From contig JAEZLD010000152.1 in the NCBI GenBank assembly GCA_023415335.1, forward strand, positions 1 to 36,509: a DNA stretch of 36,509 bases, in the 5' to 3' direction. The translations under genes and the position numbers were made by a program. Every line of letters starts with the position of its first letter. Position 1 is the stretch's first letter. Under the pieces are notes generated by a model that made no database searches, was not told the origin of the DNA, and worked only from the letters and a program-made list of their open reading frames with translations. Positions 1-7,658 of the stretch are shown piece after piece. The stretch comes from Bacillota bacterium (GTDB taxonomy: Bacteria > Bacillota > Clostridia > Clostridiales > Caloramatoraceae).

Positions 1-1
1 T

Positions 2-319
2 ATCTGCTCCTCCTTGTTTAAGGCAGCCATGTTCGGAGCAGATGCCAACTGGGGAAGGGTGCTGTGCGCCATAGGCTACAGCGGTGCAGATGTTGATGTA
101 AATGCTATAGACGTTTCCTTCAAATCAACCAAGGGCATCATAGATGTATGCAAAAACGGAGCAGGGGTACCCTTCTCAGAGGATAAGGCTAAGGAAATTC
201 TTTTAGAAAAAAACATAGAGGTGCTTGTGAACCTTAATCAGGGCAAGGAAAGGGCCATAGCCTGGGGCTGTGACCTGACATATGATTACGTTAAAATAAA
301 CGGCGACTACAGGACGTGA
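2..319 (+). CDS. argJ: ArgJ, glutamate N-acetyltransferase / ornithine acetyltransferase, C-terminal part
   Basis: The reading frame is already open at the window edge and ends at TGA 317-319, so only about the last 105 residues are present. ArgJ transfers acetyl from N-acetylornithine to glutamate in the cyclic arginine pathway and is autocleaved into alpha and beta chains; this piece is the end of the beta chain. The stretch FGADANWGR closely matches the conserved ArgJ FGADPNWGR motif, and the ending with AWGCDLTYDYVKINGDYRT is typical of the family. It is followed after 13 bases by argB on the same strand, consistent with an arg operon. The 5' end and the autocleavage site lie outside the window. 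Confidence 0.95.
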   Translation: MCSSLFKAAMFGADANWGRVLCAIGYSGADVDVNAIDVSFKSTKGIIDVCKNGAGVPFSEDKAKEILLEKNIEVLVNLNQGKERAIAWGCDLTYDYVKINGDYRT

Positions 320-332
320 TAGGAGGATGGAT

Positions 333-1205
333 ATGGAGCTTACCAATGCACAGAGGGCCCAGGTATTAATACACGCCCTCCCTTATATAAAGAAATATAG
401 CAATAAAATAGTTGTTGTAAAGTATGGCGGTAACGCCATGATAAACGAGGAGCTTAAGGAGGCCGTCATTGGAGACATAGTGCTCCTTTCCCTCATAGGG
501 GTAAAGGTAGTGCTGGTTCATGGAGGCGGTCCTGAAATAACCCAAATGCTGAAAAGGGTTGGCAAGGAAAGCAGCTTTGTTGATGGGCTCAGGGTTACTG
601 ACAAGGAAACTGTTGAGATTGCACAGATGGTCCTGGCAGGAAAGATAAACAAGAACCTAGTCAACATACTCCAAAACAATGGAGGCAAGGCCATAGGCTT
701 GTGCGGAATGGATGGCCACCTTATTGAGGCAAGGCTAAAGGACGAACGTCTAGGCTTTGTAGGAGAAATAACCAATGTAAATGCAGAGCCTATACTGGAT
801 GTACTTGACAAGGGCTATATACCTGTAATATCCACCATAGGCTGTGATAAGGAAGGGAGTACCTATAACATTAATGCAGACATTGCTGCCTCAAAAATAG
901 CCTCAGCCCTGAAGGCAGAGTCACTCATTTCTATGACTGATATAAGTGGTATTCTCAGGGAAAAGGATGATCCAGGGTCCCTCATATCCAAAATATATGT
1001 AAGCGACACCCCCCAGCTTGTGCGGGAGGGCATCATATCAGGAGGAATGATTCCAAAGGTGGAATGCTGCACTGAGGCCATAAGACGTGGCGTAAACAGG
1101 GTGTTTATAATAGATGGGCGTGTTCCCCACTCCATTTTAATTGAAATGCTGACCGATGAGGGCATCGGTACTATGTTTGTATCGGGGGAGAATATATGCA
1201 GATGA
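333..1205 (+). CDS. argB: ArgB, acetylglutamate kinase
   Basis: ArgB phosphorylates N-acetylglutamate with ATP, the second step of arginine synthesis, in the cytoplasm. An amino-acid-kinase fold is visible: KYGGNAM near the N-terminus (phosphate-binding lysine and glycines), then HGGGPEI, GLCGMDG and the late YNINADIAAS motif. About 290 residues is normal for the family. ATG 327 directly abuts AGGAGG at 321-326 and has no spacer; the in-frame ATG at 333 has 6 bases, so 333 is the preferred start. The gene overlaps argD by 10 bases, which suggests translational coupling. Isoleucine is written mostly as ATA: 6 of 7 codons in the first 60. Confidence 0.96.
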   Translation: MELTNAQRAQVLIHALPYIKKYSNKIVVVKYGGNAMINEELKEAVIGDIVLLSLIGVKVVLVHGGGPEITQMLKRVGKESSFVDGLRVTDKETVEIAQMVLAGKINKNLVNILQNNGGKAIGLCGMDGHLIEARLKDERLGFVGEITNVNAEPILDVLDKGYIPVISTIGCDKEGSTYNINADIAASKIASALKAESLISMTDISGILREKDDPGSLISKIYVSDTPQLVREGIISGGMIPKVECCTEAIRRGVNRVFIIDGRVPHSILIEMLTDEGIGTMFVSGENICR

Positions 1206-2362
1206 ATATTAAGGAAATCGATAATAAGTATATAGCAAATACATATGCACGCTTTCCAGTGGACCTGGTTTCAGGAAAGGGTGCCCTTTTGTATGACGGC
1301 AGTGGCAAGCAGTATATAGACATGGGAAGCGGTATAGGGGTTAATGCCTTTGGAATAGCCGACGAACAGTGGATTTCAGCTGTAACAGAGCAGCTTTCAA
1401 AGCTCCAGCATACCTCAAACCTGTATTATACCGAGCCCTGTGCCGAGCTGGCACAGCTGCTTTGTAGCAGGACAGGCATGAAGAAGGTTTTCTTTTCAAA
1501 CTCCGGAGCAGAGGCCAACGAATGTGCCATAAAAACTGCAAGAAAGTATGCAGCCGAAAAGAAAGGCCCTGAGTACTATAACATCATAACCCTTAAGAAC
1601 AGCTTTCACGGCAGGACCATAACTACCCTTTCTGCCACAGGCCAGGATGTATTCCATAAGAACTTTAAGCCCTTAACAGAAGGCTTCCTATACGGTGAAG
1701 CCAACAACCTTGCCAACATTGAAGCTATAGTGAAGGAAAACAATTGTGCTGCCATAATGTTTGAATGTATCCAGGGAGAGGGAGGGGTAAATCCTCTGAC
1801 CCAGGAATTCATAAAGAGATTGGAAAAGCTCTCAAAGGAAAACGACCTGCTGCTCATATGCGATGAAGTACAATGCGGTAATGGGCGTACAGGCATGCTG
1901 TATGCTTATATGAACTACGGCATACAGCCAGACATAGTATCCACAGCAAAGGGCCTTGGAGGCGGACTCCCATTAGGTGCCACTCTTATAGGTGAGAAGG
2001 TTAAGGACACTCTAAAGCCTGGAGACCATGGTTCAACCTTCGGAGGAAACCCTGTATGCTGTGCAGGTGCCTTAAGTATAGTTTCAAGGCTGGATGATAA
2101 CCTTTTAGAACAGGTTAAAGAAAAATCCCAATATATTATAACAGAGCTTACCGGATGCTCAGGCATCAAATCCGTAACAGGAATGGGGCTTATGCTTGGT
2201 CTGGATACTATAAAGCCAGTATCGGACGTAGTTGCCTCCTGCATGGAAAAGGGAGTGCTTGTTCTTACTGCTCACGGAAAGGTCCGGCTGCTGCCTCCTC
2301 TCAATATACCCATGGAGCAGCTTGAAAAGGCCGTATGCATTATAAAGGAGGCCTGTTCATAG
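1196..2362 (+). CDS. argD: ArgD, acetylornithine aminotransferase
   Basis: This PLP-dependent class III aminotransferase converts N-acetylglutamate semialdehyde to N-acetylornithine with glutamate as amino donor. Signatures are NSGAEANECAIKTARKY (PLP phosphate region), SFHGRT, the DEVQCGNGRTG segment whose Asp contacts the pyridine nitrogen, and STAKGLGGGLPLG holding the Schiff-base lysine. The length of 388 residues is normal. The start at ATG 1196 sits 5 bases after GGGGGAG, inside the end of argB. Its TAG stop overlaps the GTG start of the next gene by one base. A related 4-aminobutyrate or succinylornithine specificity is possible, but the arg context favours ArgD. Confidence 0.94.
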   Translation: MQMNIKEIDNKYIANTYARFPVDLVSGKGALLYDGSGKQYIDMGSGIGVNAFGIADEQWISAVTEQLSKLQHTSNLYYTEPCAELAQLLCSRTGMKKVFFSNSGAEANECAIKTARKYAAEKKGPEYYNIITLKNSFHGRTITTLSATGQDVFHKNFKPLTEGFLYGEANNLANIEAIVKENNCAAIMFECIQGEGGVNPLTQEFIKRLEKLSKENDLLLICDEVQCGNGRTGMLYAYMNYGIQPDIVSTAKGLGGGLPLGATLIGEKVKDTLKPGDHGSTFGGNPVCCAGALSIVSRLDDNLLEQVKEKSQYIITELTGCSGIKSVTGMGLMLGLDTIKPVSDVVASCMEKGVLVLTAHGKVRLLPPLNIPMEQLEKAVCIIKEACS

Positions 2363-3249
2363 TGAAGCAGCTGCTTAAAATAAAGGATTTATCTAAAAAG
2401 GAAATACAGGAGATACTTAATTTAGCCGACCAGCTGAAGTATGAAAAAAAGAACGGCATAGAACACCCCCTGCTTAAGAGCAAATCAACAGGCCTGCTTT
2501 TTGCTGAGCCCTCATCCCACTGCCTGCTCTCCTTTGCAACTGCCATAGGTGATTTGGGAGGAAGCCTTGTACAGCTTAATGCTGAAGACATGAAGCTATG
2601 TAATGGTCCCCTGGAGGACACCGCGAGATTTCTCTGTCGCTATCTGGACTGCCTGGTGCTTAGGGATTTTACGCAGCAGGATGAGGAAGCCATCGCCAGC
2701 TTAAGTACAATCCCTGTTATAAACGCATTAAGCCAAAGCTGCCACCCTCTTCAGACCCTGGCAGCCCTTATGACCATAAGGGAGAAGAAGGGAGTGTTCC
2801 AGGGCAGGAAGCTAACCATAATCGGGGGAGCAGGTCCTGCGGCCTCCTCGCTTATATGGGGTGGCCTTAAGATGGGCATGGAGGTATGCCTGTGCTGCCC
2901 GGAAACCCTGAAGCCTGATGAGGAAAGCATAATCCAGAAAGAGAATGGCAGAAGCTATGCTTACAGTAGCAATCCAAAGGAGGCTGTTAAGGCTGCAGAT
3001 GTAATGTATGTTTGCCCTTATACTGATGACTCCACATATTCAGAGGAGTTTGAGTCTTACCAGATAAACAAGGAGCTTATTTCACTTGCTAAGGAGGATG
3101 TTTTAATAATGCACCCCCTTCCTGCACACAGAGGCTGGGAGATAGAATCAGAGACCTTTGATTCCTACGCTGATGAAATATTTGACGAAGCTGAAAACAG
3201 GCTCCATGTACAGAAGTCTGTTCTGGTGCTTTGCATGAAAGGTAACTAA
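2362..3249 (+). CDS. Divergent ornithine-carbamoyltransferase homologue (ArgF-like)
   Basis: The length (295 residues), operon position and overall architecture are those of ArgF, which makes citrulline from ornithine and carbamoyl phosphate. The GTG start at 2362 follows AAGGAGG (2344-2350) and overlaps the argD stop; an upstream ATG at 2335 lies before the binding site. Key catalytic motifs are altered. The carbamoyl-phosphate loop that is normally S-T-R-T-R reads S-S-H-C-L (codons 2512-2526, residues 51-55). The usual HCLP reads HPLP (HPLPAHRG at 251-258), and the late D-x-x-x-S-M-G ornithine motif is not found. HPLQ at 128-131 keeps the HPxQ pattern. The frame is intact, with a nucleotide-binding GGAGPAASS segment. 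It may be an inactive or regulatory paralogue, or act on a different substrate; a canonical ArgF would then be expected elsewhere in the genome. Confidence 0.8.
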   Translation: MKQLLKIKDLSKKEIQEILNLADQLKYEKKNGIEHPLLKSKSTGLLFAEPSSHCLLSFATAIGDLGGSLVQLNAEDMKLCNGPLEDTARFLCRYLDCLVLRDFTQQDEEAIASLSTIPVINALSQSCHPLQTLAALMTIREKKGVFQGRKLTIIGGAGPAASSLIWGGLKMGMEVCLCCPETLKPDEESIIQKENGRSYAYSSNPKEAVKAADVMYVCPYTDDSTYSEEFESYQINKELISLAKEDVLIMHPLPAHRGWEIESETFDSYADEIFDEAENRLHVQKSVLVLCMKGN

Positions 3250-3482
3250 TGATACGATAAAGTATATAGGGAAAAACACAGTATTTCAGATCCTGGGCTC
3301 CGGAGATAAAGCTGACTTCCGGGAGATATGGTTTTCACCACCGGAATTTGCGGCTTTATTGAAAGTCTCATGGCTTCCAAATACTATTTGGTATATAGTA
3401 TTCAGGCCTTCCCCTGAGAGGCAGCTTCGGCATCATAGAGGATGATTTCAGAAAAAAATAGAGCTTGTATGTGCCAGAAACG
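3250..3482. other. Gap after the arg operon; possible decayed reading frame
   Basis: No gene with a usable start is seen. One frame on the + strand stays open from about 3245 to the TGA at 3443-3445, but it has no ATG or GTG and no ribosome binding site. Another frame is open just after it, ending at TAG near 3460. This could be a frameshifted remnant or chance. No clear terminator for the arg operon was found here. Confidence 0.3.
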
Positions 3483-3511
3483 TTGACACAAGTCATTCCT
3501 AATGCTATGAT
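3483..3511 (+). promoter_or_regulatory. Sigma-A-type promoter for the histidine phosphatase
   Basis: TTGACA at 3483-3488 is a perfect -35 box, followed by a 17-base spacer and TATGAT at 3506-3511 (5 of 6 to TATAAT). The downstream gene starts at 3550, so the leader is short, about 30 bases. Confidence 0.8.
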
Positions 3512-3549
3512 AATAAGATACACAATTAGGAAATGTGAGGCTATAAGCT

Positions 3550-4158
3550 ATGAGGTTATATGTAACAAGACATGGTCAAACCCAATGGAATATAGAAGGA
3601 AGAATCCAGGGACATAAGGACTCCCCCCTTACCCAAAAGGGAATCCATAATGCCAAGCTTCTGGGAACACACCTTGCAGATGTAAGGTTTGACTGTGTAT
3701 ATTCCAGCCCTCTTGGAAGGGCTATGCATACAACAGAGCTTATTGTTAAAAACAGGAATTTGGAAATAAAGCCTTTACCAGCGCTTGAGGAAATGGGCTT
3801 TGGAATCTGGGAGGGCCGGCTCTCAGAGGAGCTATCTCATCTTTACCCTGAGCAGTTCAACAGCTTCTGGAACCACCCCGAGCAGTACACACCTGTGGAG
3901 GGTGGAGAATCCTTTGAACAGTTTAACAACAGGGTAAGTGGATGGCTTAATGAACTAATAGTAGACAAGCCGGGCGAAAACATACTGGTGGTAACCCATA
4001 CCTGTGTAATAAAGGAGCTATACTCCATTATAAATAAGCTTCCATTAAAGTATTTCTGGGATGACCCCAGAATACAGGATACATGTCTGTCAATCATAGA
4101 AATAAAAGATGGTGAGGCACGCTTCCTACTGGAAGCGGACACGTCCCACTTAAGATAG
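3550..4158 (+). CDS. Histidine phosphatase family protein (phosphoglycerate-mutase-like)
   Basis: The protein opens with MRLYVTRHGQTQWN, containing the R-H-G signature whose histidine is phosphorylated during catalysis. The second catalytic histidine is in VVTHTCVIKEL, and the acidic partner lies in the EEMGFGIWEG stretch. The length of 202 residues is typical of the small cofactor-independent members such as GpmB-like, CobC-like or broad phosphatases. The substrate cannot be decided from the sequence. The gene stands alone, between a strong promoter and a strong terminator, so it is probably a single transcription unit. Confidence 0.9.
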   Translation: MRLYVTRHGQTQWNIEGRIQGHKDSPLTQKGIHNAKLLGTHLADVRFDCVYSSPLGRAMHTTELIVKNRNLEIKPLPALEEMGFGIWEGRLSEELSHLYPEQFNSFWNHPEQYTPVEGGESFEQFNNRVSGWLNELIVDKPGENILVVTHTCVIKELYSIINKLPLKYFWDDPRIQDTCLSIIEIKDGEARFLLEADTSHLR

Positions 4159-4166
4159 CTTACATA

Positions 4167-4201
4167 GACTGTGCATCGATTGACAATGCACAGTCTTTTT
4201 T
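4167..4201 (+). terminator. Rho-independent terminator
   Basis: A perfect 10-bp stem (GACTGTGCAT at 4167-4176 with ATGCACAGTC at 4186-4195) has a 9-base loop and is followed by six T residues, nine bases after the phosphatase stop codon. Confidence 0.92.
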
Positions 4202-4501
4202 AAAGTCAGGAAGTTTACCCCCTCTTACCAGTTTCCGGACTATAGAATTTAAGTATTCAGTTTCTTTCACTCTATTCTGTTGATTTCAGGAATATATGGT
4301 GTTTATCTTTTAGCAAATACTTTCAGGAGATATTGATATTCCTATAAATAACTGCGACAGCCTGATATCCTCAACATATGTATTAGGGACGGTTAAGCAA
4401 ACTTTGCTTAACCGTCCCTGCTCCTTTCTGAATTGCAATAGAAAAAGCTTTAAGATATTATGTTATTAAATGCAAATATTTGCTATTGGGGGTTCTAAGT
4501 T
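4202..4501. other. Intergenic gap holding a REP-like palindrome
   Basis: No coding region is seen. Its only marked structure is the 35-base palindrome at 4385-4419. The last 60 bases are AT-rich and probably hold the promoter of the WYL regulator, but no convincing -35/-10 pair was identified. Confidence 0.6.
4385..4419. repeat. REP-like perfect palindrome, 17-bp arms
   Basis: The left arm at 4385-4401 and right arm at 4403-4419 are exact reverse complements around a single C. The right arm carries the core GCTTAACCGTCCCTG (4406-4420), which recurs exactly at 30889-30903 and 31012-31026. No poly-T follows, so it is not a standard terminator. It resembles a dispersed repetitive extragenic palindrome. 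Confidence 0.85.
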
Positions 4502-5428
4502 ATGAGGGTTGATAGGCTGCTGTCAATTTTAATAATGATATCTCAAAAGGGAATGGTTACAGGAAATGAGCTTTCACAGAGCTTTGAGGTGTCATTAAGG
4601 ACAATATATAGGGATATTGATAAACTGGCTCTTGCAGGAGTGCCAATAGCCGCCATGCCAGGAAAGAACGGAGGCTATTACTTAATGGAGGGCTATAATT
4701 TCGATAACCTGTTTCTTAATAAGAGGGAAATTGAACCGCTGACGGCGGTAATGGATAACCTGAGGCAGCTATTTGGAAAAAACGAAGAGATAAATAGTAT
4801 CGCAGATAAGTTTAGTGCCTTAAAAAATTACAGTGGGGAGTCAACTGATAAGCTTGTGGTAAACATGTCCCATTTCAGCATGGAGCAGGAGCTTAGAGAA
4901 TACCTGTTTCTAATCAATAAGGCAATAGGGGATAATAGGCTTTTAGAGTTTACATACATAAACAGAAGAATGGAATCTTCAGATAGGACAGTTGAGCCAC
5001 TACAGATTGAATTTTCTGAGGGACAATGGTTTGTTGCAGGCTTCTGCAGGGAGAGATGTGATTACAGGAAATTCAAGCTTGTAAGGATGCAGCACCTAAA
5101 GCTTGGAGAACTCTTTATAAAAAGGGATATATCCTCAAAGGAAATACAAAGAGTATTTCAGGAAAGCCTGCAAAAGAGTAGCATCAAAGTATCATTAAGA
5201 TTTACTGGCAGGATAGGAAACCAGCTTGGAGAGTATTTTTCAAAGTCTGCAATAAGGGCTTGTGATGATGGAACATATATAGTTGAGGATTTTTTTCCTG
5301 ATGATGAAGGCTTGAAAAGGTTCATTTTAGGCTTTGGCACTGAGTGCCAGGTTGAAGCCCCTGAGGAATTAAGGGAGTCCATGAAAGCTTATACGAGAAG
5401 CCTTTATGAAAAATACACCAGTCAATAA
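4502..5428 (+). CDS. HTH + WYL-domain transcriptional regulator (YafY/DeoR-like)
   Basis: Residues 1-60 form a winged helix-turn-helix (RVDRLLSILIMISQKG, then SLRTIYRDIDKLALAGVPI), the DeoR/HTH_11 type. Residues of about 135-205 form a WYL domain (FTYINRR, VEPLQIEF, QWFVAGFC and KLVRMQHL), thought to sense small ligands or nucleic acid. A C-terminal WYL extension follows. The length of 308 residues is usual. The start ATG 4502 is the first in frame and follows a GGGGG stretch about 8 bases upstream. Its targets are unknown; the gene is monocistronic and converges on the hydrolase gene. Confidence 0.9.
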   Translation: MRVDRLLSILIMISQKGMVTGNELSQSFEVSLRTIYRDIDKLALAGVPIAAMPGKNGGYYLMEGYNFDNLFLNKREIEPLTAVMDNLRQLFGKNEEINSIADKFSALKNYSGESTDKLVVNMSHFSMEQELREYLFLINKAIGDNRLLEFTYINRRMESSDRTVEPLQIEFSEGQWFVAGFCRERCDYRKFKLVRMQHLKLGELFIKRDISSKEIQRVFQESLQKSSIKVSLRFTGRIGNQLGEYFSKSAIRACDDGTYIVEDFFPDDEGLKRFILGFGTECQVEAPEELRESMKAYTRSLYEKYTSQ

Positions 5429-5437
5429 ATTATTAAG

Positions 5438-5480
5438 CTTCCCTAATGGCAGCAAAACTGCATACCATAAGGGAAGTTTT
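5438..5480. terminator. Bidirectional terminator between convergent genes
   Basis: CTTCCCTAATGG (5438-5449) pairs with CCATAAGGGAAG (5465-5476) with one mismatch and is followed by TTTT on the + strand. On the - strand the hairpin precedes an AT-rich stretch. It lies between the WYL regulator (+) and the hydrolase gene (-). Confidence 0.75.
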
Positions 5481-5497
5481 GCTTTATGCTATCATAA

Positions 5498-6463
5498 TCA
5501 ACTGGATTGTCCATTTATGAAATCAATGCATTCTATAAGCTTTTCATCCAGGTCATCAGGATACCAGTGGGGAGTATTTTCATTAATCACATACTTACAT
5601 GGCAGTTTAGCTTCACTAAAGACCTTAAGCAAATGCTGAACTCCTTCGTCTCTTTCCTGCTCACCCTCCAGTATTACACCCTTCATACCTTTAGCAGCTG
5701 CGTCCTTTGCCTCCTCTATATTCGTTGAAATGTTATCTCCTGGGCACAGAGCAATGAATCCCCTTGCAGGTATGGTGCTGGATAATGCTATATCCAAGGA
5801 GGTGGTGGCTCCCCCTGAAAAGCCTCCTATAATTACATTGCTTTCGTCAATGGAATAATCCTTAAGCAATTGCATATAACAGCCTTTGATCTCCTGCCTT
5901 GACAATTCCGGGTCTGGAAGCCAGCCGAATCCATTATAGCAATACATCTGTGACGACTGAGGATACACTGCTATATATCCCCTCTGCAGAAATACATCAC
6001 TCCTCCAGTAGCTGCTGTGATAGCTTATGTAGCCATCTGCTGCATCCCCATGAAGGCATATAAACAGTGGATACTTCCTATCTGCATCATAATTTTTAGG
6101 AAGAAATACCTTATACTTAAAGCTAGAGTTTTTCCTAGCTTCCTCCAAAACAGCTTCATTGGCATGTCTAGTAGTCTCATAGTCCTTATGCTGCCTAATA
6201 AAGTTATATGTTCTAAAGTTTAATGGAAAGCAGAAGCCTTGGCTGATAGCTGACTTTATCATAGATATGCATTCATCAGCTTTATTCTGCCTAGAGTAAA
6301 TTACCGAAACAATAAACATAATATAAAAACAGTTTCCCTCATATTCATTCTTTGGCAGCAGCTCCTGTGCGCTTTTCAGAATATACAGTGCCTCATCATG
6401 GTTCTCCTGGTCAATAAATACAGACACAGCAGCTTCAAATTCTTTAAACGTGTTATAAAACAT
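5498..6463 (-). CDS. Alpha/beta hydrolase (esterase/dienelactone-hydrolase-like) with helical N-terminal part
   Basis: The catalytic part spans about residues 115-320. LFICLHGD (oxyanion region) is at 133-140, and the nucleophile elbow is G-F-S-G-G with Ser216. A likely acid residue lies in the 265-272 region and the catalytic His is in TPHWYP (His299). The first 110 residues have no signal peptide and look helical, with a TPR-like rhythm. The substrate is unknown; it may be an esterase or peptidase-like hydrolase. The start ATG at 6463 is preceded by GAGGGGGAA. The gene stands alone, upstream of a small palindrome (TGACAGCTATATGTCA, 6529-6544) that could be an operator. Confidence 0.8.
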   Translation of the reverse strand: MFYNTFKEFEAAVSVFIDQENHDEALYILKSAQELLPKNEYEGNCFYIMFIVSVIYSRQNKADECISMIKSAISQGFCFPLNFRTYNFIRQHKDYETTRHANEAVLEEARKNSSFKYKVFLPKNYDADRKYPLFICLHGDAADGYISYHSSYWRSDVFLQRGYIAVYPQSSQMYCYNGFGWLPDPELSRQEIKGCYMQLLKDYSIDESNVIIGGFSGGATTSLDIALSSTIPARGFIALCPGDNISTNIEEAKDAAAKGMKGVILEGEQERDEGVQHLLKVFSEAKLPCKYVINENTPHWYPDDLDEKLIECIDFINGQSS

Positions 6464-6568
6464 ACGCGTTCCCCCTCATAATATGGTTTTCATTTACATC
6501 TATACCATAAATTATAGAACGCATATGCTGACAGCTATATGTCAGTGAATAACAGGAGGATAAGCAAT

Positions 6569-6646
6569 ACCTCGGGAGGGCACGGAGTCTCTTCCCTACG
6601 ATATACCCGGAATGAATCCCATATATTTTATACCACGGGAGGGCAC
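6569..6646. repeat. Two 15-bp near-identical direct repeats
   Basis: ACCTCGGGAGGGCAC (6569-6583) and ACCACGGGAGGGCAC (6632-6646) differ at one base and are 63 bases apart. They sit in the 260-base gap between the hydrolase gene and the end of the long minus-strand operon. Their function is unknown. Confidence 0.6.
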
Positions 6647-6654
6647 TGGAAGAC

Positions 6655-6707
6655 TTTTAATAAAACAGGCTATCACATAATGATTTTTTATCACTAATGC
6701 GATAGCC
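6655..6707 (-). terminator. Terminator of the sugar/lipoate operon
   Basis: GGCTATC (6668-6674) pairs with GATAGCC (6701-6707), and the pairing extends inwards through most of the intervening bases with few mismatches. Read on the - strand, the hairpin is followed by TGTTTTATTAAAAG. It lies 17 bases beyond the stop of the last operon gene. Confidence 0.85.
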
Positions 6708-6723
6708 CATCTGTTATTAATAA

Positions 6724-7614
6724 TTATCTGGTTTTATAAATATGATACGGCATACCAGCAATCTCGCTGCGGGCCGTGAAGAATCCACCGCATCCAGGAT
6801 GCTCTGCTTTGTCTGCTTCACTATAACTCCAGCTGCCAGATCCAACATAGAAGTCCTTCATGTCTCTGCCCCCAAAGCCACCACATGTTACCTGGGGAGT
6901 GGGGAAGGGTATTCTCACCTTCTCATTCAATTCTCTGTCCCATACGGAAAGGCATCCCGTCCAATGGCAGATGTAGAGGTTATCTTCCACATCCATTGAC
7001 ATACCATCGGGCATACCATAGTTTCCCTTGAAATCCAGCACCTTTTCCCCCTTAGACAGCACACCTATATTAGGGTCGTAATCATAGGAAAGCAAACACT
7101 CATTGTATGTATCTGCAACATACATCTTTGTGCTATCCCCGTTCCAAAGCATGGTGTTATATTGATTTATAACAGGTTCAATCACCTTAACTGTGCCATC
7201 TCTCTCTATACAATAGAATCCCCCGGTCTGGTCAGGGGTATAAGCATCACTTCCATATGTGAGAGCAACGGTACTGACATAAATTCTTCCAGCTGCGTCC
7301 ACTCTGGAGTCACTATATCTGACAGCAGTATCTCCACCAGAAGGGTCAGCAATAAACTTCAGCTTATTTGTCTTGAGATCCAGAAGGTACACGCCATCTT
7401 GAAGAACGCATAAGAGCTTATCTAAATCGTCACAGGGAACTGCGCTTCCAATAATCTGGCCTGTATGCCATACCTCTTCCTCACCATTTTCAGGATCGTA
7501 GCGATGGACGTCGCCACTATCCAAATCTGTCCAATATAACTTCTGTATGCGATTATCCCATGTAGGAGTTTCCGGCAGCTGAACGTTGCATTTGATTTTG
7601 GATTCAAATTTCAT
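6724..7614 (-). CDS. SMP-30/gluconolactonase (regucalcin-like) family protein
   Basis: This is a six-bladed beta-propeller of the SMP-30/LRE family, typically a metal-dependent sugar lactonase. The expected metal ligands appear in order: Glu15 in LPETPTW, an Asn in the MLWNGDSTKMYVADT segment, and an Asp in the GMPDGMSMDVEDNLYICHW segment. The length of 296 residues matches the family, and there is no signal peptide, so it is cytoplasmic. The start ATG 7614 follows AAGGAGGGAC. It is the last gene of the operon. A lactonase beside an aldo/keto reductase suggests oxidation of a sugar to its lactone and hydrolysis to the acid, but no sugar-acid decarboxylase or dehydratase is nearby. Confidence 0.85.
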   Translation of the reverse strand: MKFESKIKCNVQLPETPTWDNRIQKLYWTDLDSGDVHRYDPENGEEEVWHTGQIIGSAVPCDDLDKLLCVLQDGVYLLDLKTNKLKFIADPSGGDTAVRYSDSRVDAAGRIYVSTVALTYGSDAYTPDQTGGFYCIERDGTVKVIEPVINQYNTMLWNGDSTKMYVADTYNECLLSYDYDPNIGVLSKGEKVLDFKGNYGMPDGMSMDVEDNLYICHWTGCLSVWDRELNEKVRIPFPTPQVTCGGFGGRDMKDFYVGSGSWSYSEADKAEHPGCGGFFTARSEIAGMPYHIYKTR

Positions 7615-7658
7615 GTAAATGTCCCTCCTTGTATATACTCAGGCAATTGCCATACAAA

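Noticed and set aside
5406..5639. Open frames on the + strand overlapping the hydrolase gene end
   Set aside because: They cross the bidirectional terminator and lie opposite the conserved alpha/beta hydrolase.
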